Origin: Thermobacillus xylanilyticus
GTDB lineage: Bacteria > Bacillota > Bacilli > Paenibacillales > Paenibacillaceae
DNA: 62,848 nucleotides
NCBI RefSeq assembly: GCF_907165215.1
Contig: NZ_CAJRAY010000080.1
Location: 28,415-91,262, forward strand
Direction of reading: 5' to 3'
The notes beneath the pieces were generated by a model. It had not been told where the DNA came from, searched no databases, and saw only the letters and a list, made by a program, of their open reading frames with translations. Positions within the stretch are counted from its first letter, which is position 1; every line of letters starts with the position of its first letter. The translations under genes and the position numbers were made by a program. Below are positions 9,829 through 18,818 of the stretch, piece after piece.

Positions 9829-11436
9829 GTGAAAAAATTCTTAACGGTTGTCATCGCATTGATCATGACGCTTGGCTTATCACAACAGGCAATGGCCTTG
9901 AGCATTCCCGTCAGCAATAACGTGTACGACTTTGAGGCAGGAGCTTTTGAAGCGGTTGACGGCTGGTATGTCGGGGAAATCACGGTCAGATGGAACGGCA
10001 ACGGCAATAATAAAGCGGATGTGACCTGGACCGGCAACGAAGGCGAGGTCGTCGTCACACCGTATACTGTCGAGAACAACAAACAGAGAGAAGGCACGCT
10101 TGGCGTCAAAATCAAGCAGACCACCGAGGAACAGACGGTCGTGTTTACATTGACCAAGGTCAATAAACAAAAGCTTAGCACCACGGTCTTCGTTCCCGCT
10201 TTGTACGAAGGCCCGATTTACTTCGATGTTTTGAGAACGGCGAATAACCCTGGATATTACTTCTCCGGCGCTCTCATTAATATGGGCGTTACGTTGACCG
10301 CCGACGCTGTGGATAAGGACACCTTCTCCGCAAAAGCCAGAGTAACCGAATATAACGGCACCGTTCAGGGTTCTTTCGGAAATTTCGCTTGGGATCCTGA
10401 AAAAGAGAGTTACGCGCTCGGAGATGGATGGGCGAGATGGAATATTGTTGACGCCTATGTTGCTGATGCGGATGGAAACAGGGTTGACAAGGGCAACTAT
10501 GTGAAATTAGACATCGAATGGAAGACGAGAACCGAGCCGAGTGGAGCCAGCAGCGCCAACCGATACGACGTCCCCGCTACCCGTGCGGCGTGGTACACAG
10601 GAGGCAGCGCAGGAGGCTTCATTGCCTATGCGAGCGTAGAGGTCGACATTACGCAGGAAAAGGAAATTCCGGGAATTGCATCGGCGACTTATGTCCAGCG
10701 TGAAACAAAGCACGATCCCATATTCGATAAATTCGAGATCCTGGATGCCCCTGGCGGCGGCAAATACGCGCTGTATACCCCTGAGAACGCAAGCGAGGAC
10801 AACAAAAGACCGTTATTCATCTGGTTCCATGGCACAGGAGAACGCTATTTCGGCGCCAATCCAGGCGGCAATCTCATCGGCAATCGCGCCCTGTCCTTCG
10901 CAGACAAGGAATTCCAGGAGGCCCTCGAAGGCGCCTATATATTGGCACCGCAATCCGCTGAAGACGGATGGAACGCCAATCGACTCAACGATATGGAAGA
11001 ACTGATTCATCAGGTCGTCGCTGATAATTATGTTGACCCTGACAGAATTTATGTTGGCGGACTTTCCATGGGCACCGTCATGACAACGCTGCTGATCACG
11101 TCCACCACCGATAATCAGATTAACTTCGCTGCAGCGATCCTCTGCTCCGGAGGCAACATCAGTCCGGCACAGGCAGAAATCATCGCAAGCAAGGGCTTCC
11201 CGGTGTATCTTGTGGGCAACACATCAGACGGCGCCGCCGCCGGCCTTCCGTCCTCTCTGGCAAACCTGCAGGCGGCAGGTGTGGACGCCAAGATGAAATT
11301 GTATCCTGCGGGTCCCGTTTTCGATGGAGAATTTTATTACGGTGCGCACGATTCCTGGAACTATATTTACAATAACCTTGTAGAGGATGAAAACGGCGAG
11401 ACCATCTTCGAGTGGCTTGCCAAACAGAGCCGTTAA
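9829..11436 (+). CDS. Secreted alpha/beta-hydrolase (esterase) with N-terminal Ig-like domain
   Basis: The protein has 535 residues from a GTG start behind GGGAGGGGA. A signal peptide (MKKFLTVVIALIMTLGLSQQ, then AMA) implies export. Residues 25-300 are beta-rich, including an esterase-type Ig-like domain. From about 300 there is a hydrolase domain of the prolyl-oligopeptidase/feruloyl-esterase kind, with oxyanion-side motif WFHGTGE, nucleophile elbow GGLSMG (Ser413) and a likely catalytic histidine in GAHDSW (His507). The acid residue is not assigned. It carries no anchor, unlike its two paralogues at 32439-37740 and 38867-41680. It lies 109 bases behind the sugar importer, so deacylation of a plant polysaccharide ahead of uptake is a reasonable inference. 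The exact ester substrate is unknown. Confidence 0.85.
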   Translation: MKKFLTVVIALIMTLGLSQQAMALSIPVSNNVYDFEAGAFEAVDGWYVGEITVRWNGNGNNKADVTWTGNEGEVVVTPYTVENNKQREGTLGVKIKQTTEEQTVVFTLTKVNKQKLSTTVFVPALYEGPIYFDVLRTANNPGYYFSGALINMGVTLTADAVDKDTFSAKARVTEYNGTVQGSFGNFAWDPEKESYALGDGWARWNIVDAYVADADGNRVDKGNYVKLDIEWKTRTEPSGASSANRYDVPATRAAWYTGGSAGGFIAYASVEVDITQEKEIPGIASATYVQRETKHDPIFDKFEILDAPGGGKYALYTPENASEDNKRPLFIWFHGTGERYFGANPGGNLIGNRALSFADKEFQEALEGAYILAPQSAEDGWNANRLNDMEELIHQVVADNYVDPDRIYVGGLSMGTVMTTLLITSTTDNQINFAAAILCSGGNISPAQAEIIASKGFPVYLVGNTSDGAAAGLPSSLANLQAAGVDAKMKLYPAGPVFDGEFYYGAHDSWNYIYNNLVEDENGETIFEWLAKQSR

Positions 11437-11457
11437 GTTTCTGAAGCCTTTCTTAAC

Positions 11458-11498
11458 CCGGAAATTGGACCGGTACAGGTTCGGTTTCCGGTTTTTTT
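11458..11498 (+). terminator. Rho-independent terminator after esterase
   Basis: An outer stem CCGGAAA / TTTCCGG with an inner ACCG / CGGT pair is followed by seven or more T. It closes the importer-esterase unit. Confidence 0.88.
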
Positions 11499-11605
11499 TA
11501 TGGCGAACTGTACGATGGAGGATATTGTAAATGCGTGACAAAAAAGTATGATTGAAATATCTTAAAACAACCAGCTTTTTTCATGAAGTAGAAAGGAGTT
11601 CATGG

Positions 11606-12100
11606 ATGATTATAAGAGAAATTACGGAATCGGATAGCTCAGCTTTCCTGAAGTTGAATAAAAGGTTAGATCAAGAAAGCAAATTTATGCTTTTGGAGCC
11701 TGATGAACGAGATTTGAGCGAGGAACAACAAAGAAGCATGATATCAGGCATTATTGAGTCATCCAATTCAAATATTTTTATTGCTGAAGTGGATGGTGAA
11801 TTGGTTGGCCATATTACGGTAATCGGGGAAAATGCAAACCGAATCCAGCATCGAGCTTACATTGTGATAGGAATTTTACAAGACTATGTGGGACGGGGGA
11901 TTGGCCGAAAATTATTTGAGAAGGTTGAGCAATGGAGGGAAACAGCCGGTTTGACAAGGCTGGAATTAACGGTGATGGTTCACAATGAAAGAGCGATCGC
12001 ATTGTACAAGAAAATGGGTTTTGAGATCGAGGGGATCAGGAAGCGATCGATGAGAATTGATGGCCAATATGTAGATGAGTATTATATGGCGAAGACTTAA
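11606..12100 (+). CDS. GNAT family N-acetyltransferase
   Basis: The protein has 164 residues. The ATG at 11606 has GAAAGGAG eight bases upstream, so it is preferred over the in-frame TTG at 11552. The acetyl-CoA binding signature is seen around residues 84-110 (IGILQDYVGRGIGRKLFEKV) and the GNAT C-terminal strand as NERAIALYKKMGFEIEGIRKRSMRIDG. The ending YVDEYYMAKT is typical of small-molecule or protein N-acetyltransferases of the RimI/YhhY group. The acceptor is unknown. It is convergent with the PH-domain gene. Confidence 0.88.
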   Translation: MIIREITESDSSAFLKLNKRLDQESKFMLLEPDERDLSEEQQRSMISGIIESSNSNIFIAEVDGELVGHITVIGENANRIQHRAYIVIGILQDYVGRGIGRKLFEKVEQWRETAGLTRLELTVMVHNERAIALYKKMGFEIEGIRKRSMRIDGQYVDEYYMAKT

Positions 12101-12122
12101 GGTTGAAAACGAATGTAAATCA

Positions 12123-12143
12123 GCCGCCCGTTCCTCGGGCGGC
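12123..12143. terminator. Hairpin between convergent genes
   Basis: A perfect 8-bp GC-rich stem GCCGCCCG / CGGGCGGC with loop TTCCT lies between the convergent GNAT and PH-domain genes. The T tails are weak on both sides, so it may be a bidirectional terminator of modest strength. Confidence 0.7.
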
Positions 12144-12184
12144 CATCTTGTAACAGGAAAGATTAGCGACCAGCCGGGGGTTGT

Positions 12185-12538
12185 TTATGCGCAAACATGC
12201 CTGGAAAGAATCGTATAAAACTCTTTGACGTTGGCTAATTTATCAAATTCAAGTTCGTGTTTTCCGGATTTCGTTATCACATTAATTTTGTTTGTAAGTG
12301 AGAAAGCGCTCGTTATTTCAAATCCTATTTCCTCGATCTTGCTGTAAGGGATGGAGATAACCTGCATTTGTTTAGTGAGCGGAATTTTTCCAACAAAAAT
12401 CAGTCTCTTGTTCGTCAGGCCGATAAATTGGCTGTTTACCAGGCCATATGTTCGTTCGATTTGCTCACCTTCAAACAAAAACTCTTGAATTTGCTGTAAA
12501 TGCTTTTCACGATTTTCACCGCTTTTGAACAGCGCCAT
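12185..12538 (-). CDS. Bacterial PH-domain protein
   Basis: The protein has 117 residues, with start at 12538 behind GGACGGAGGTAG. The sequence has the bacterial Pleckstrin-homology pattern: FLFEGEQIERTYG, GLTNKRLIFVGK, ISIPYSKIEEIGFE, then alternating strands and a closing helix ANVKEFYTILSRHV. No membrane segment or signal peptide is seen, so it is a small cytoplasmic protein. The partner and role are unknown; the fold assignment is from motif pattern only. Confidence 0.8.
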   Translation of the reverse strand: MALFKSGENREKHLQQIQEFLFEGEQIERTYGLVNSQFIGLTNKRLIFVGKIPLTKQMQVISIPYSKIEEIGFEITSAFSLTNKINVITKSGKHELEFDKLANVKEFYTILSRHVCA

Positions 12539-12729
12539 ACCCTCTACCTCCGTCCTTTTTTACCACTATCGTCCCATTTGTTCGTATAAGTGGATTCGAC
12601 AATTTTCAAAAAAATCCTTTCTTTTCTGGAAGAAATGCGCAAGGCACATGTCGATTTGCCGCGCTTCCCGCCTCATCCGTCATGACGCTTTGAAGGAATG
12701 GTTGCCCAGCCTGATACGGAAAAACCCGA

Positions 12730-12758
12730 TTGTCAAAAGCGGAAAAATCATGTATTTT
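12730..12758 (+). promoter_or_regulatory. Sigma-A promoter for ykoEDC
   Basis: TTGTCA at 12730-12735 and TATTTT at 12753-12758 are separated by exactly 17 bases. The expected transcript start falls about 20 bases before the TPP riboswitch. Confidence 0.7.
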
Positions 12759-12786
12759 AAATACAATTGAATAAAAAACGACAAAA

Positions 12787-12886
12787 CGCCAAAACGGGAG
12801 CTTGAGGGAATCAGGCTGAGAGTGCAGCTGCAGGCCGCTGCTGACCGTGGATCTGATCTGGATAATACCAGCGTAGAGAGATGGCG
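12787..12886 (+). promoter_or_regulatory. TPP riboswitch (THI element)
   Basis: The outer stem CGCCA / TGGCG encloses the conserved thi-box cores: CGGGAGCTTG near the 5' side, the GGCTGAGA element at about 12814-12821, and CTGATCTGGATAATACCAGC followed by GTAGAGA on the 3' side. It senses thiamine pyrophosphate. The strong terminator at 12912-12941 is its expression platform, so high TPP should switch off ykoEDC. Confidence 0.97.
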
Positions 12887-12911
12887 GAAAAAGGTCAATT
12901 TCCGTGCAATG

Positions 12912-12941
12912 AAACCGTCTGGCTATATCCAGGCGGTTTTT
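12912..12941 (+). terminator. Riboswitch-controlled terminator upstream of ykoE
   Basis: Stem AAACCGTCTGG / CCAGGCGGTTT (one G-U pair) with a six-base loop is followed by a short T run. It lies between the TPP aptamer and ykoE. When TPP is bound, this hairpin should form and end transcription. Confidence 0.92.
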
Positions 12942-12975
12942 CATATTCAAAAACAATGGGAAAAGGAGAATCAAA

Positions 12976-13542
12976 ATGAAGCAGTGGAAGTTCACCGATG
13001 TGTTGGTGACGATCATGGTGGGCATCGTGTTTGGCGTGATCATGAAATTTTGGGATGATTTCTACACGCTCATCAAACCGATTCTGCCAACGATGCGACA
13101 ACTGTTGTACGGCATGTGGTTCATGGTGGGGCCGTTTGCGTTCTTGCTCATTCGCAAACCGGGAGCCGCTCTGCTCGCCAGTCTGGCCGGGGCGGGGTTG
13201 TCCGCCTTCATCGGCCATGGTGTGCAAGTGTTGATGTACGGGTTTGTGCAAGGGCTCATGGCCGAGCTGCTGTTTGCCGCATTTCGCTACAAACGGTATA
13301 ACATCGTGGTGGCGGGCTTGGCGGGCGTTATGTCCTGCCTGGGCAGCTTCCTGCTGGATCTGTACTACGGATATGCGGATCTGGAAGCCTGGGCATTGGT
13401 GGTGAAATACGGTTTGAGAACGATCAGTGCGTTCGTCTTCACGGGTGTGTTCGCGTATTCCATCATCAAGGCGCTGGAAGCAACCAAAGTGACAACATTG
13501 ATCCGGCCGGTTTCTCCGGACGAGTACAAGCATCTCGATTGA
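12976..13542 (+). CDS. ykoE: Thiamine-precursor ECF transporter, substrate-binding membrane subunit
   Basis: The protein has 188 residues and about five or six hydrophobic segments. The start follows AAAAGGAG. It resembles YkoE, the S-component of the HMP (hydroxymethylpyrimidine)/thiamine energy-coupling-factor importer, and has the family's opening FTDVLVTIMVGIVFGVIMKFWDD. The assignment is supported by the TPP riboswitch directly upstream and by ykoD and ykoC directly downstream. The membrane protein captures the vitamin precursor; YkoC couples it to the ATPase YkoD. The ykoF gene found in Bacillus subtilis is absent here. Confidence 0.93.
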   Translation: MKQWKFTDVLVTIMVGIVFGVIMKFWDDFYTLIKPILPTMRQLLYGMWFMVGPFAFLLIRKPGAALLASLAGAGLSAFIGHGVQVLMYGFVQGLMAELLFAAFRYKRYNIVVAGLAGVMSCLGSFLLDLYYGYADLEAWALVVKYGLRTISAFVFTGVFAYSIIKALEATKVTTLIRPVSPDEYKHLD

Positions 13543-13597
13543 CATTCGTTTTGGCGCAGGCGAATCCTGCGATGCGGCCGGACAAGGGGGGTCACGC

Positions 13598-15100
13598 ATG
13601 GCTATGGCAAATGGAAGATCCGGGGAAGTTTCCGCGCATGATGCCGACATCTGCGTCGGCGTTGAACATTTGCGTTTGAAATTTCCCGGGGAACCGGACA
13701 TTTTCTTTCATCATTTGACCTTGCATATTCCGAAAGGTCAAAAAGTGCTCATTCTGGGTCCGAGCGGTTCGGGAAAATCGACGTTGCTGCAGGTGCTGAG
13801 CGGACTCATTCCCCATTCCATCGAAGTGCCCATGCGATACAGCCGGATTCAATGGCCTGCATCGTGGGGATTTGTGTTCCAGGATCCGGATACCCAATTT
13901 TGCATGCCCTGTGTGGATGAAGAGCTGGCTTTCGTGCTGGAAAACCAGGGGGTTCCGCGTTCGGAAATGGAATCGCGGATGCGCGAGGCGCTTGCCCAAG
14001 TGGGGTTAAGTTTCGATGATCTTCACATTCCGATTCAAAGCCTGTCCCAGGGCATGAAACAACGATTGGCGCTGGCTTCCGTGCTGCTGCTCAAACCGGA
14101 AGTCGTGTTTCTGGACGAACCTTCGGCCTTGCTGGATCCGGAAGGCACCGAACAGATCTGGGCCTCCATCAAACAATCCCTGCATGACCGGACGGTGATC
14201 CTGGTTGAACACAAAATCAACGCGATTGTGAACTGGATCGACCGGATCGTCTTGCTGGATGAACAGGGGCGCCTCATAGCGGACGGCCATCCGGATGATG
14301 TGTTCCGGCACCATAAAGCGGCATTTGAGCGGTACGGGATTTGGTATCCTGCGGTCTGGGACGAATATTTGGCATCGTCCCGCTGGAAGGCGATTCGCGC
14401 CAACCGGGAGCGGTCCGGTCTTTCCGCCGCCGACTGCGAGACCGTGCTGGAATTGGAACAATTCGAGGCTTACCGCGGCAAACCATGCAAGCTGCGCGTG
14501 GACAAGGCCAGCGTCAATGAAAGATCGTGGATTGCCGTGACCGGTGAAAACGGCGCCGGAAAAAGCACACTGCTTCTGGCTTTGGCCCAGTTGATTCCGA
14601 CCGCCGGCACATATATCTTGCGGGGGCGAGTGATCCCGGAGCAGCCGAAAAAACGCCGGGTGCCGGAAGGGGTGGCCCTGGTGTTTCAAAATCCGGAGAT
14701 GCAGGTTGTGGCCGATACGCTGTTCGATGAATTGGCGCTGCCTTTGGCCAAGTCCGGGTGGAAACACGACGAAATGGAGGGGGAAGTCCGGCGGATTTTG
14801 CAGTATTTCCATCTGCCTCTCGAACCCGGACGGCATCCCTATGACTTGTCTTTGGGGCAAAAACGCAGATTGAGCGTCGCGACGGCAATGGCGGAGCAGG
14901 CATCCGTGCTGCTGCTTGACGAGCCGACATTCGGACAGGACGCGCGCAATACCTTTGCGATCCTGGAATATTTGGAGCAGTTGCGGCATGATGGCAAAAC
15001 CATCGTCATGGTGACGCACGACCGGCGCGTGGTCGAACATTTTGCCACCGAAGAATGGGTCATTGAAAATGGACGGTTAAAGGAAATACGAAAGATTTGA
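13598..15100 (+). CDS. ykoD: Double ATP-binding subunit of the ECF thiamine-precursor transporter
   Basis: The protein has 500 residues and consists of two fused ABC ATPase domains. Domain 1 has Walker A GPSGSGKST (about residue 50), Q-loop FVFQDPDTQ, signature LSQGMKQR and Walker B VVFLDEPSA. Domain 2 has Walker A GENGAGKST (about residue 316), FQNPEMQV, signature LSLGQKRR and Walker B VLLLDEPTFGQD. The fused pair is typical of YkoD rather than separate EcfA1/EcfA2. The start is behind AAGGGGGGT. It overlaps the longest possible form of ykoC by four bases, so the genes are translated as one unit. Confidence 0.95.
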   Translation: MAMANGRSGEVSAHDADICVGVEHLRLKFPGEPDIFFHHLTLHIPKGQKVLILGPSGSGKSTLLQVLSGLIPHSIEVPMRYSRIQWPASWGFVFQDPDTQFCMPCVDEELAFVLENQGVPRSEMESRMREALAQVGLSFDDLHIPIQSLSQGMKQRLALASVLLLKPEVVFLDEPSALLDPEGTEQIWASIKQSLHDRTVILVEHKINAIVNWIDRIVLLDEQGRLIADGHPDDVFRHHKAAFERYGIWYPAVWDEYLASSRWKAIRANRERSGLSAADCETVLELEQFEAYRGKPCKLRVDKASVNERSWIAVTGENGAGKSTLLLALAQLIPTAGTYILRGRVIPEQPKKRRVPEGVALVFQNPEMQVVADTLFDELALPLAKSGWKHDEMEGEVRRILQYFHLPLEPGRHPYDLSLGQKRRLSVATAMAEQASVLLLDEPTFGQDARNTFAILEYLEQLRHDGKTIVMVTHDRRVVEHFATEEWVIENGRLKEIRKI

Positions 15101-15129
15101 CCATACCGGCGGGCATGGAGGGAACGACG

Positions 15130-15903
15130 TTGCTGGAATGGTTTGCGCCGCAAAGGATCACATGGTTGCATCGCGCGAATCCGGCATGGAAAGGTTTGCT
15201 CATGTTTTTGGTGATGCTGGTGCTGTTTTTTTCCCGCGACCTTGCTTTTATCGTGGTGATAGCGTGCTGGTACGGCGGGTTCTTGTTTGTTTTCAGCGGT
15301 TTTGCGCGCAGAAAACTGCTGCTCTTATGTCTGCCCTTTGCGCTCACATTCTTGTCTTCCTCCCTGACATTGGCGCTGTTTGGAAAAGGCGAACATGTGC
15401 TGTGGCAGTGGGGCATTGTCAAAATTTCCGAAGAAAGCGTAAGATCTGGACTGATCATCGGCATGAAGTCGCTCGCCATCGGGTTGGTCAGTCTTGTGCT
15501 GCTGCTCACGACCCGTCCGGTGTTGTTGTTTTATGCCCTGATGCAGCAATTCCGTTTTCCCGCCAGGTTCGCATACAGTTTCCTGGCGGCATTGAGGTTG
15601 GTGCCGATCGTGATCGAGGAGTGGCAGACGAGAACGCATGCGTTGAAGGTAAGGGGGATTGCGTTTTCCAAAGGGGTAAAGGGCGTATACGAACGGCTCA
15701 AGCTGTACAGTGTGCCGCTGTTTGCCCAGAGCATTCGCCGGGCGCAGCGCATGGCGGTCGCCATGGAAGCGAAACAGTTCCGCATGAACCAACCGCGAAC
15801 GTACTATTATGAGACGTCTTATTCCAAAATCGATGCATACTTGACCGCGTATGTATGCGGTTCGCTGCTGGTTGCGTTATTGATGCCCGAACCTTTCCGG
15901 TGA
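15130..15903 (+). CDS. ykoC: ECF transporter transmembrane coupling subunit
   Basis: The TTG start at 15130 is chosen because GGAGGG lies seven bases upstream. In-frame starts at 15097 (TTG, overlapping ykoD) and 15115 (ATG) are possible. From 15130 the product is 257 residues, close to the usual length. It has the EcfT fold: early amphipathic stretch RITWLHRANPAWKG, several membrane helices, and coupling-helix motifs AARKL-like and ALKVRGI(A) (residues around EWQTRTHALKVRGIAF) that contact YkoD. It is the third member of the riboswitch-controlled ykoEDC operon. Confidence 0.92.
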   Translation: MLEWFAPQRITWLHRANPAWKGLLMFLVMLVLFFSRDLAFIVVIACWYGGFLFVFSGFARRKLLLLCLPFALTFLSSSLTLALFGKGEHVLWQWGIVKISEESVRSGLIIGMKSLAIGLVSLVLLLTTRPVLLFYALMQQFRFPARFAYSFLAALRLVPIVIEEWQTRTHALKVRGIAFSKGVKGVYERLKLYSVPLFAQSIRRAQRMAVAMEAKQFRMNQPRTYYYETSYSKIDAYLTAYVCGSLLVALLMPEPFR

Positions 15904-16011
15904 GGGCTTTTTGCTTAATGGGCGTATTCACCGATGAAATCGCGGATCGGATGACTTCTATTGTTACAGCGGAATGCAAATTATTGATTTAAGAAGAAAG
16001 GAGAAGATCGA

Positions 16012-16309
16012 ATGACAAAAATCGTTCCGCATTTATGGTATGACAAGGAAGCCAATACTTCAAGTTGAACCCGGCCATATCGCTGATGGTCGCCTGCTCG
16101 ACTTCCAAGGAAGTGGACAGGCTATGGGCGGCTTTGACGGAGGGAGGGCAGACCATTCAGAAGATTACGCCTTGCCTGCTCTTCTCCGGTGATGTCTGCG
16201 GGAAAGCCGAGGAAGCCGTCAAGTACTATGCAGAAGTGTTTGCGAACTCGGAAATCGGACCCATCAGCAGATACCGTGAGGGAGAAGCCGCATCTTCAAA
16301 GGCCAGGTG
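16012..16309 (+). pseudogene. PhnB-like / VOC-family gene remnant
   Basis: A good ribosome site (GAAAGGAG) and ATG at 16012 start MTKIVPHLWYDKEA, the usual N terminus of PhnB-like VOC proteins. The frame then stops after 18 codons. Further pieces of the same family follow in another frame: LNPAISLMVACSTSKEVDRLWAALTEGG, then PCLLFSGDVCGKAEEAVKYYAEVF. In an intact protein these blocks are separated by tens of residues, so at least two internal deletions plus frameshifts have occurred. No complete product is possible. Confidence 0.8.
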
Positions 16310-16358
16310 AACGATGCTATGGCTTAAATTCAATTGGTTAAATGGGGAGTGTAATTTG

Positions 16359-16883
16359 ATGAATATCGAAACCGACCGATTAATGTTGCGGGAAATGACG
16401 GAGGCAGATTTTGAAGCCTTGTACGCTGTCCTTGCAGATGCAGATACCATGAAGCACTATCCCCATCCCTTTAACGAAGACAGCGTCAGAGAATGGATAA
16501 GAAGAAATCTTGAAAGATACAAGATCTTCGGCTTCGGATTGTGGGCCGTGGTGTTGAAAGAAACCGGCGAAGTGATCGGGGACTGCGGTCTTACCCTGCA
16601 GGTCATCAATGGACAGATCAAGCCGGAAATCGGCTATCATATTCGCAAAGACTGTCAGAGGCGAGGATACGCCAGTGAAGCGGCAAAAGCCGCAAGAGAC
16701 TGGACGTTCATGAATACGCCTTTCAATATCGTTTATTCGTATATGAAGCATACGAATGTTCCGTCATGTCGAACCGCGATGGCTTACGGCTGCAAATTGG
16801 TTGACGAGTTTGAAGATGAGCACAATGAACGGTTCAAAGTATATGCCATCAGTCGCGCGGAGTGGGAAGAATCAAGGCGCTGA
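16359..16883 (+). CDS. GNAT acetyltransferase, RimJ/RimL type
   Basis: The protein has 174 residues. The ATG at 16359 with GGGGAGTG upstream is preferred over the longer in-frame start at 16314. It begins MNIETDRLMLREMTEADFEALYAV, the standard opening of RimJ/RimL-like acetyltransferases, with GYHIRKDCQRRGYASEAAKAARDW as the acetyl-CoA loop and NVPSCRTAMAYGCKLVDEFED near the end. It is probably a protein or small-molecule acetyltransferase. The neighbours on both sides are gene remnants. Confidence 0.88.
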   Translation: MNIETDRLMLREMTEADFEALYAVLADADTMKHYPHPFNEDSVREWIRRNLERYKIFGFGLWAVVLKETGEVIGDCGLTLQVINGQIKPEIGYHIRKDCQRRGYASEAAKAARDWTFMNTPFNIVYSYMKHTNVPSCRTAMAYGCKLVDEFEDEHNERFKVYAISRAEWEESRR

Positions 16884-16914
16884 GTTAATGCGTTATTTCC
16901 GATAATGGTCAAGC

Positions 16915-17370
16915 ACGGTGGACGAGGCGCTGGACTATTTTGACGAACGGGAGATGGTGTACCCTCTGCGCCTGTTGAGCGAAGCGGGCCTCGGCTACAT
17001 GACGCTGGGCCAGCCGCTCAGCTCCTTGTCGGGCGGCGAACTGCAGCGGGTGAAGCTGGCGACGGAGCTGGCCGTGGAAGGGAATATTTATGTGCTGGAT
17101 GAGCCGACGACCGGACTGCATTTGTCGGACATCGAGCGGCTCATGCGGCTGATGAACCGTCTGGTCGATCAGGGAGCGACGCTTATTGTGATCGAGCATC
17201 ATCTGGACGTGATCGGCCAGGCGGACTGGATTATCGACCTCGGCCCCGGGGCGGGATATGAAGGAGGCAATGTGCTGTTCCAGGGGCCGCCGGAGGAGCT
17301 GATCCATTGCCATGCTTCCATTACCGGCCGCTATTTGAAAAGATATGCGGAAGGCGGAAGCAGGGAATGA
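16915..17370 (+). pseudogene. C-terminal fragment of a UvrA-like ABC ATPase
   Basis: About 150 codons remain, beginning at TVDEALDYFDER. They include the ABC signature LSGGELQRVKLA, Walker B IYVLDEPTTGLH, the H-loop VIEHHLDVI and the typical UvrA ending DWIIDLGPGAGYEGG. The Walker A motif, zinc modules and the whole first ATPase half (normally 600 or more residues) are missing upstream, where the RimL-like gene lies instead. The piece cannot act as an ATPase by itself. It resembles the shorter UvrA paralogues linked to drug tolerance as much as true UvrA. Confidence 0.85.
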
Positions 17371-17583
17371 CGGTACGCGAAATACACCGAAACGCGGAGA
17401 TGTCGCAATGAGAACACTTTGCAACGAGCTTGCGCCGAACCGGGAATACGGCCACGAGAAGTGCAGCCACAAGGATTCCAAGGCTTACTAATCGAAATTA
17501 TATGCAGGAGCAAAATGCAGTCCGGAGTTTCGGATCGAAGAAAGGGCTTGACCGAAAGAACCAATCAGGGAGGGCTTCTGCGC

Positions 17584-18735
17584 ATGAGAATAGCGGGCGT
17601 GGAGTTGTCTGCGGATTTGCGTTTGGAATCGGTGGAGTGGGCCAGGCTGCCGGGGGAGCGCCTCCGGGAAGCGGGTCGCAACGCCCGGCTTGGCGTGCAC
17701 GGGAAATACCCGGAGCCGCCGGTCGCCGTCGTGCGCATCGGAGGGATCGTCGGTTTCGGGCTGTCGTTCATCCGCAAGGAGACGGCGGAAGGCATGATCG
17801 GCACCCCTGTTTACGAGTTTTTCGAGGAGAACGGCGCGGTGAAGGAGCCGTACCGTTCGCTGGAGTTCCCGCTGCTCGACTGGCTCGGCAAGGCGGCCGG
17901 CAAGCCGGTGTACGACCTGTTCCGCAGGGCGGATGCTCCTTCCGCGGCCGACGGCGTGCGGATCCCGTGTTATGACACGTCTCTGTATTTCGATGATTTG
18001 CACCTGGAGGACGATCCCGCGGCGGCAGAATGGATGCGGCGCGAGGCGGAGGAAGGGAAAAGCCTCGGCCACCGCCATTTTAAAATCAAAGTCGGCCGCG
18101 GCGCGCGCTGGATGGACCCGGCAGCCGGTCTGAAGCGGGATATCGCCGTTATCCGGGCGGTGGCCGAAGTTGCCGGCCCCGAAGGCAAAGTGATGATCGA
18201 CGCGAACAATGGGTATACGCTGAATCAGCTGAAGGAAGTGCTGCGGCAGACGCCGGACTTGTATTGGGTGGAGGAAGCGTTCCACGAAGACCGCGTGTTG
18301 TATGAAGATTTGCGGGAGTGGATGGCGAAGCATGATATCCGCGCGAAGATCGCCGACGGCGAAGGGGATGCCTCCCCTCATCTGATGGATTGGGCGCAAG
18401 CCGGGGTCGTGGACGTGGTGCAATATGACATTATCGTTCCGGGATTCTCCGCATGGCTCGGGATCGGGGCGAAGCTGGACCAATGCGGCGCACTCTCCGC
18501 GCCCCACAGCTACGGCACCATTATCGGGAACTATGTCGGCGGGCACCTGGCGGGGGCGATCCGCGGCTTCCAGTTCGTCGAATGGGATGAAGGCGACGTG
18601 GCGGGTGTGGACCGTTCAGCCTATCGGGTGGAAGACGGCGCCGTTACGATCCCGAATCTGCCGGGGTTCGGCCTTGGCCTGGATCTGGAACGCTTTGCGA
18701 AGGAACGCGCGGCATCGGGCTGGAGGATCGGGTGA
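17584..18735 (+). CDS. Enolase-superfamily (mandelate racemase/muconate lactonizing-like) enzyme
   Basis: The protein has 383 residues. The ATG at 17584 follows AGGGAGG; a longer frame from 17419 lacks such a site. Superfamily hallmarks are present: the base motif KIK in HFKIKVGRG, metal ligands in VMIDANNGY (Asp), YWVEEAF (Glu) and KIADGEG (Asp/Glu region), and a late histidine in APHSYG. The reaction begins with proton abstraction next to a carboxylate on a sugar acid or similar substrate; the substrate is unknown. No operon partners are evident. Confidence 0.85.
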   Translation: MRIAGVELSADLRLESVEWARLPGERLREAGRNARLGVHGKYPEPPVAVVRIGGIVGFGLSFIRKETAEGMIGTPVYEFFEENGAVKEPYRSLEFPLLDWLGKAAGKPVYDLFRRADAPSAADGVRIPCYDTSLYFDDLHLEDDPAAAEWMRREAEEGKSLGHRHFKIKVGRGARWMDPAAGLKRDIAVIRAVAEVAGPEGKVMIDANNGYTLNQLKEVLRQTPDLYWVEEAFHEDRVLYEDLREWMAKHDIRAKIADGEGDASPHLMDWAQAGVVDVVQYDIIVPGFSAWLGIGAKLDQCGALSAPHSYGTIIGNYVGGHLAGAIRGFQFVEWDEGDVAGVDRSAYRVEDGAVTIPNLPGFGLGLDLERFAKERAASGWRIG

Positions 18736-18753
18736 GAAGGAATAGCCTGATGT

Positions 18754-18788
18754 GAAGGTCTGTAACCTTCTCAACCTGTGGTATACTG
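18754..18788 (+). promoter_or_regulatory. Promoter region of the toxin-antitoxin pair with inverted repeat
   Basis: A perfect inverted repeat GAAGGT-CTGTA-ACCTTC (18754-18770) lies just upstream of a TATACT -10 box (18783-18788). Toxin-antitoxin operons are usually autorepressed at such repeats, so this is a candidate operator. It could instead be a weak hairpin of the upstream gene. Confidence 0.5.
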
Positions 18789-18818
18789 GTTTTGGAGGAA
18801 GAAAAGGTGGTGCGATTC

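Noticed and set aside
12525..12770. A short plus-strand frame ending LKEWLPSLIRKNPIVKSG
   Set aside because: It overlaps the start of the PH-domain gene and contains the ykoE promoter; no family recognised, and no ribosome site.
17404..17490. A 27-codon frame before the enolase-superfamily gene (MRTLCNELAPNREYGHEK)
   Set aside because: The ribosome site is weak and the sequence resembles no known family; probably chance.
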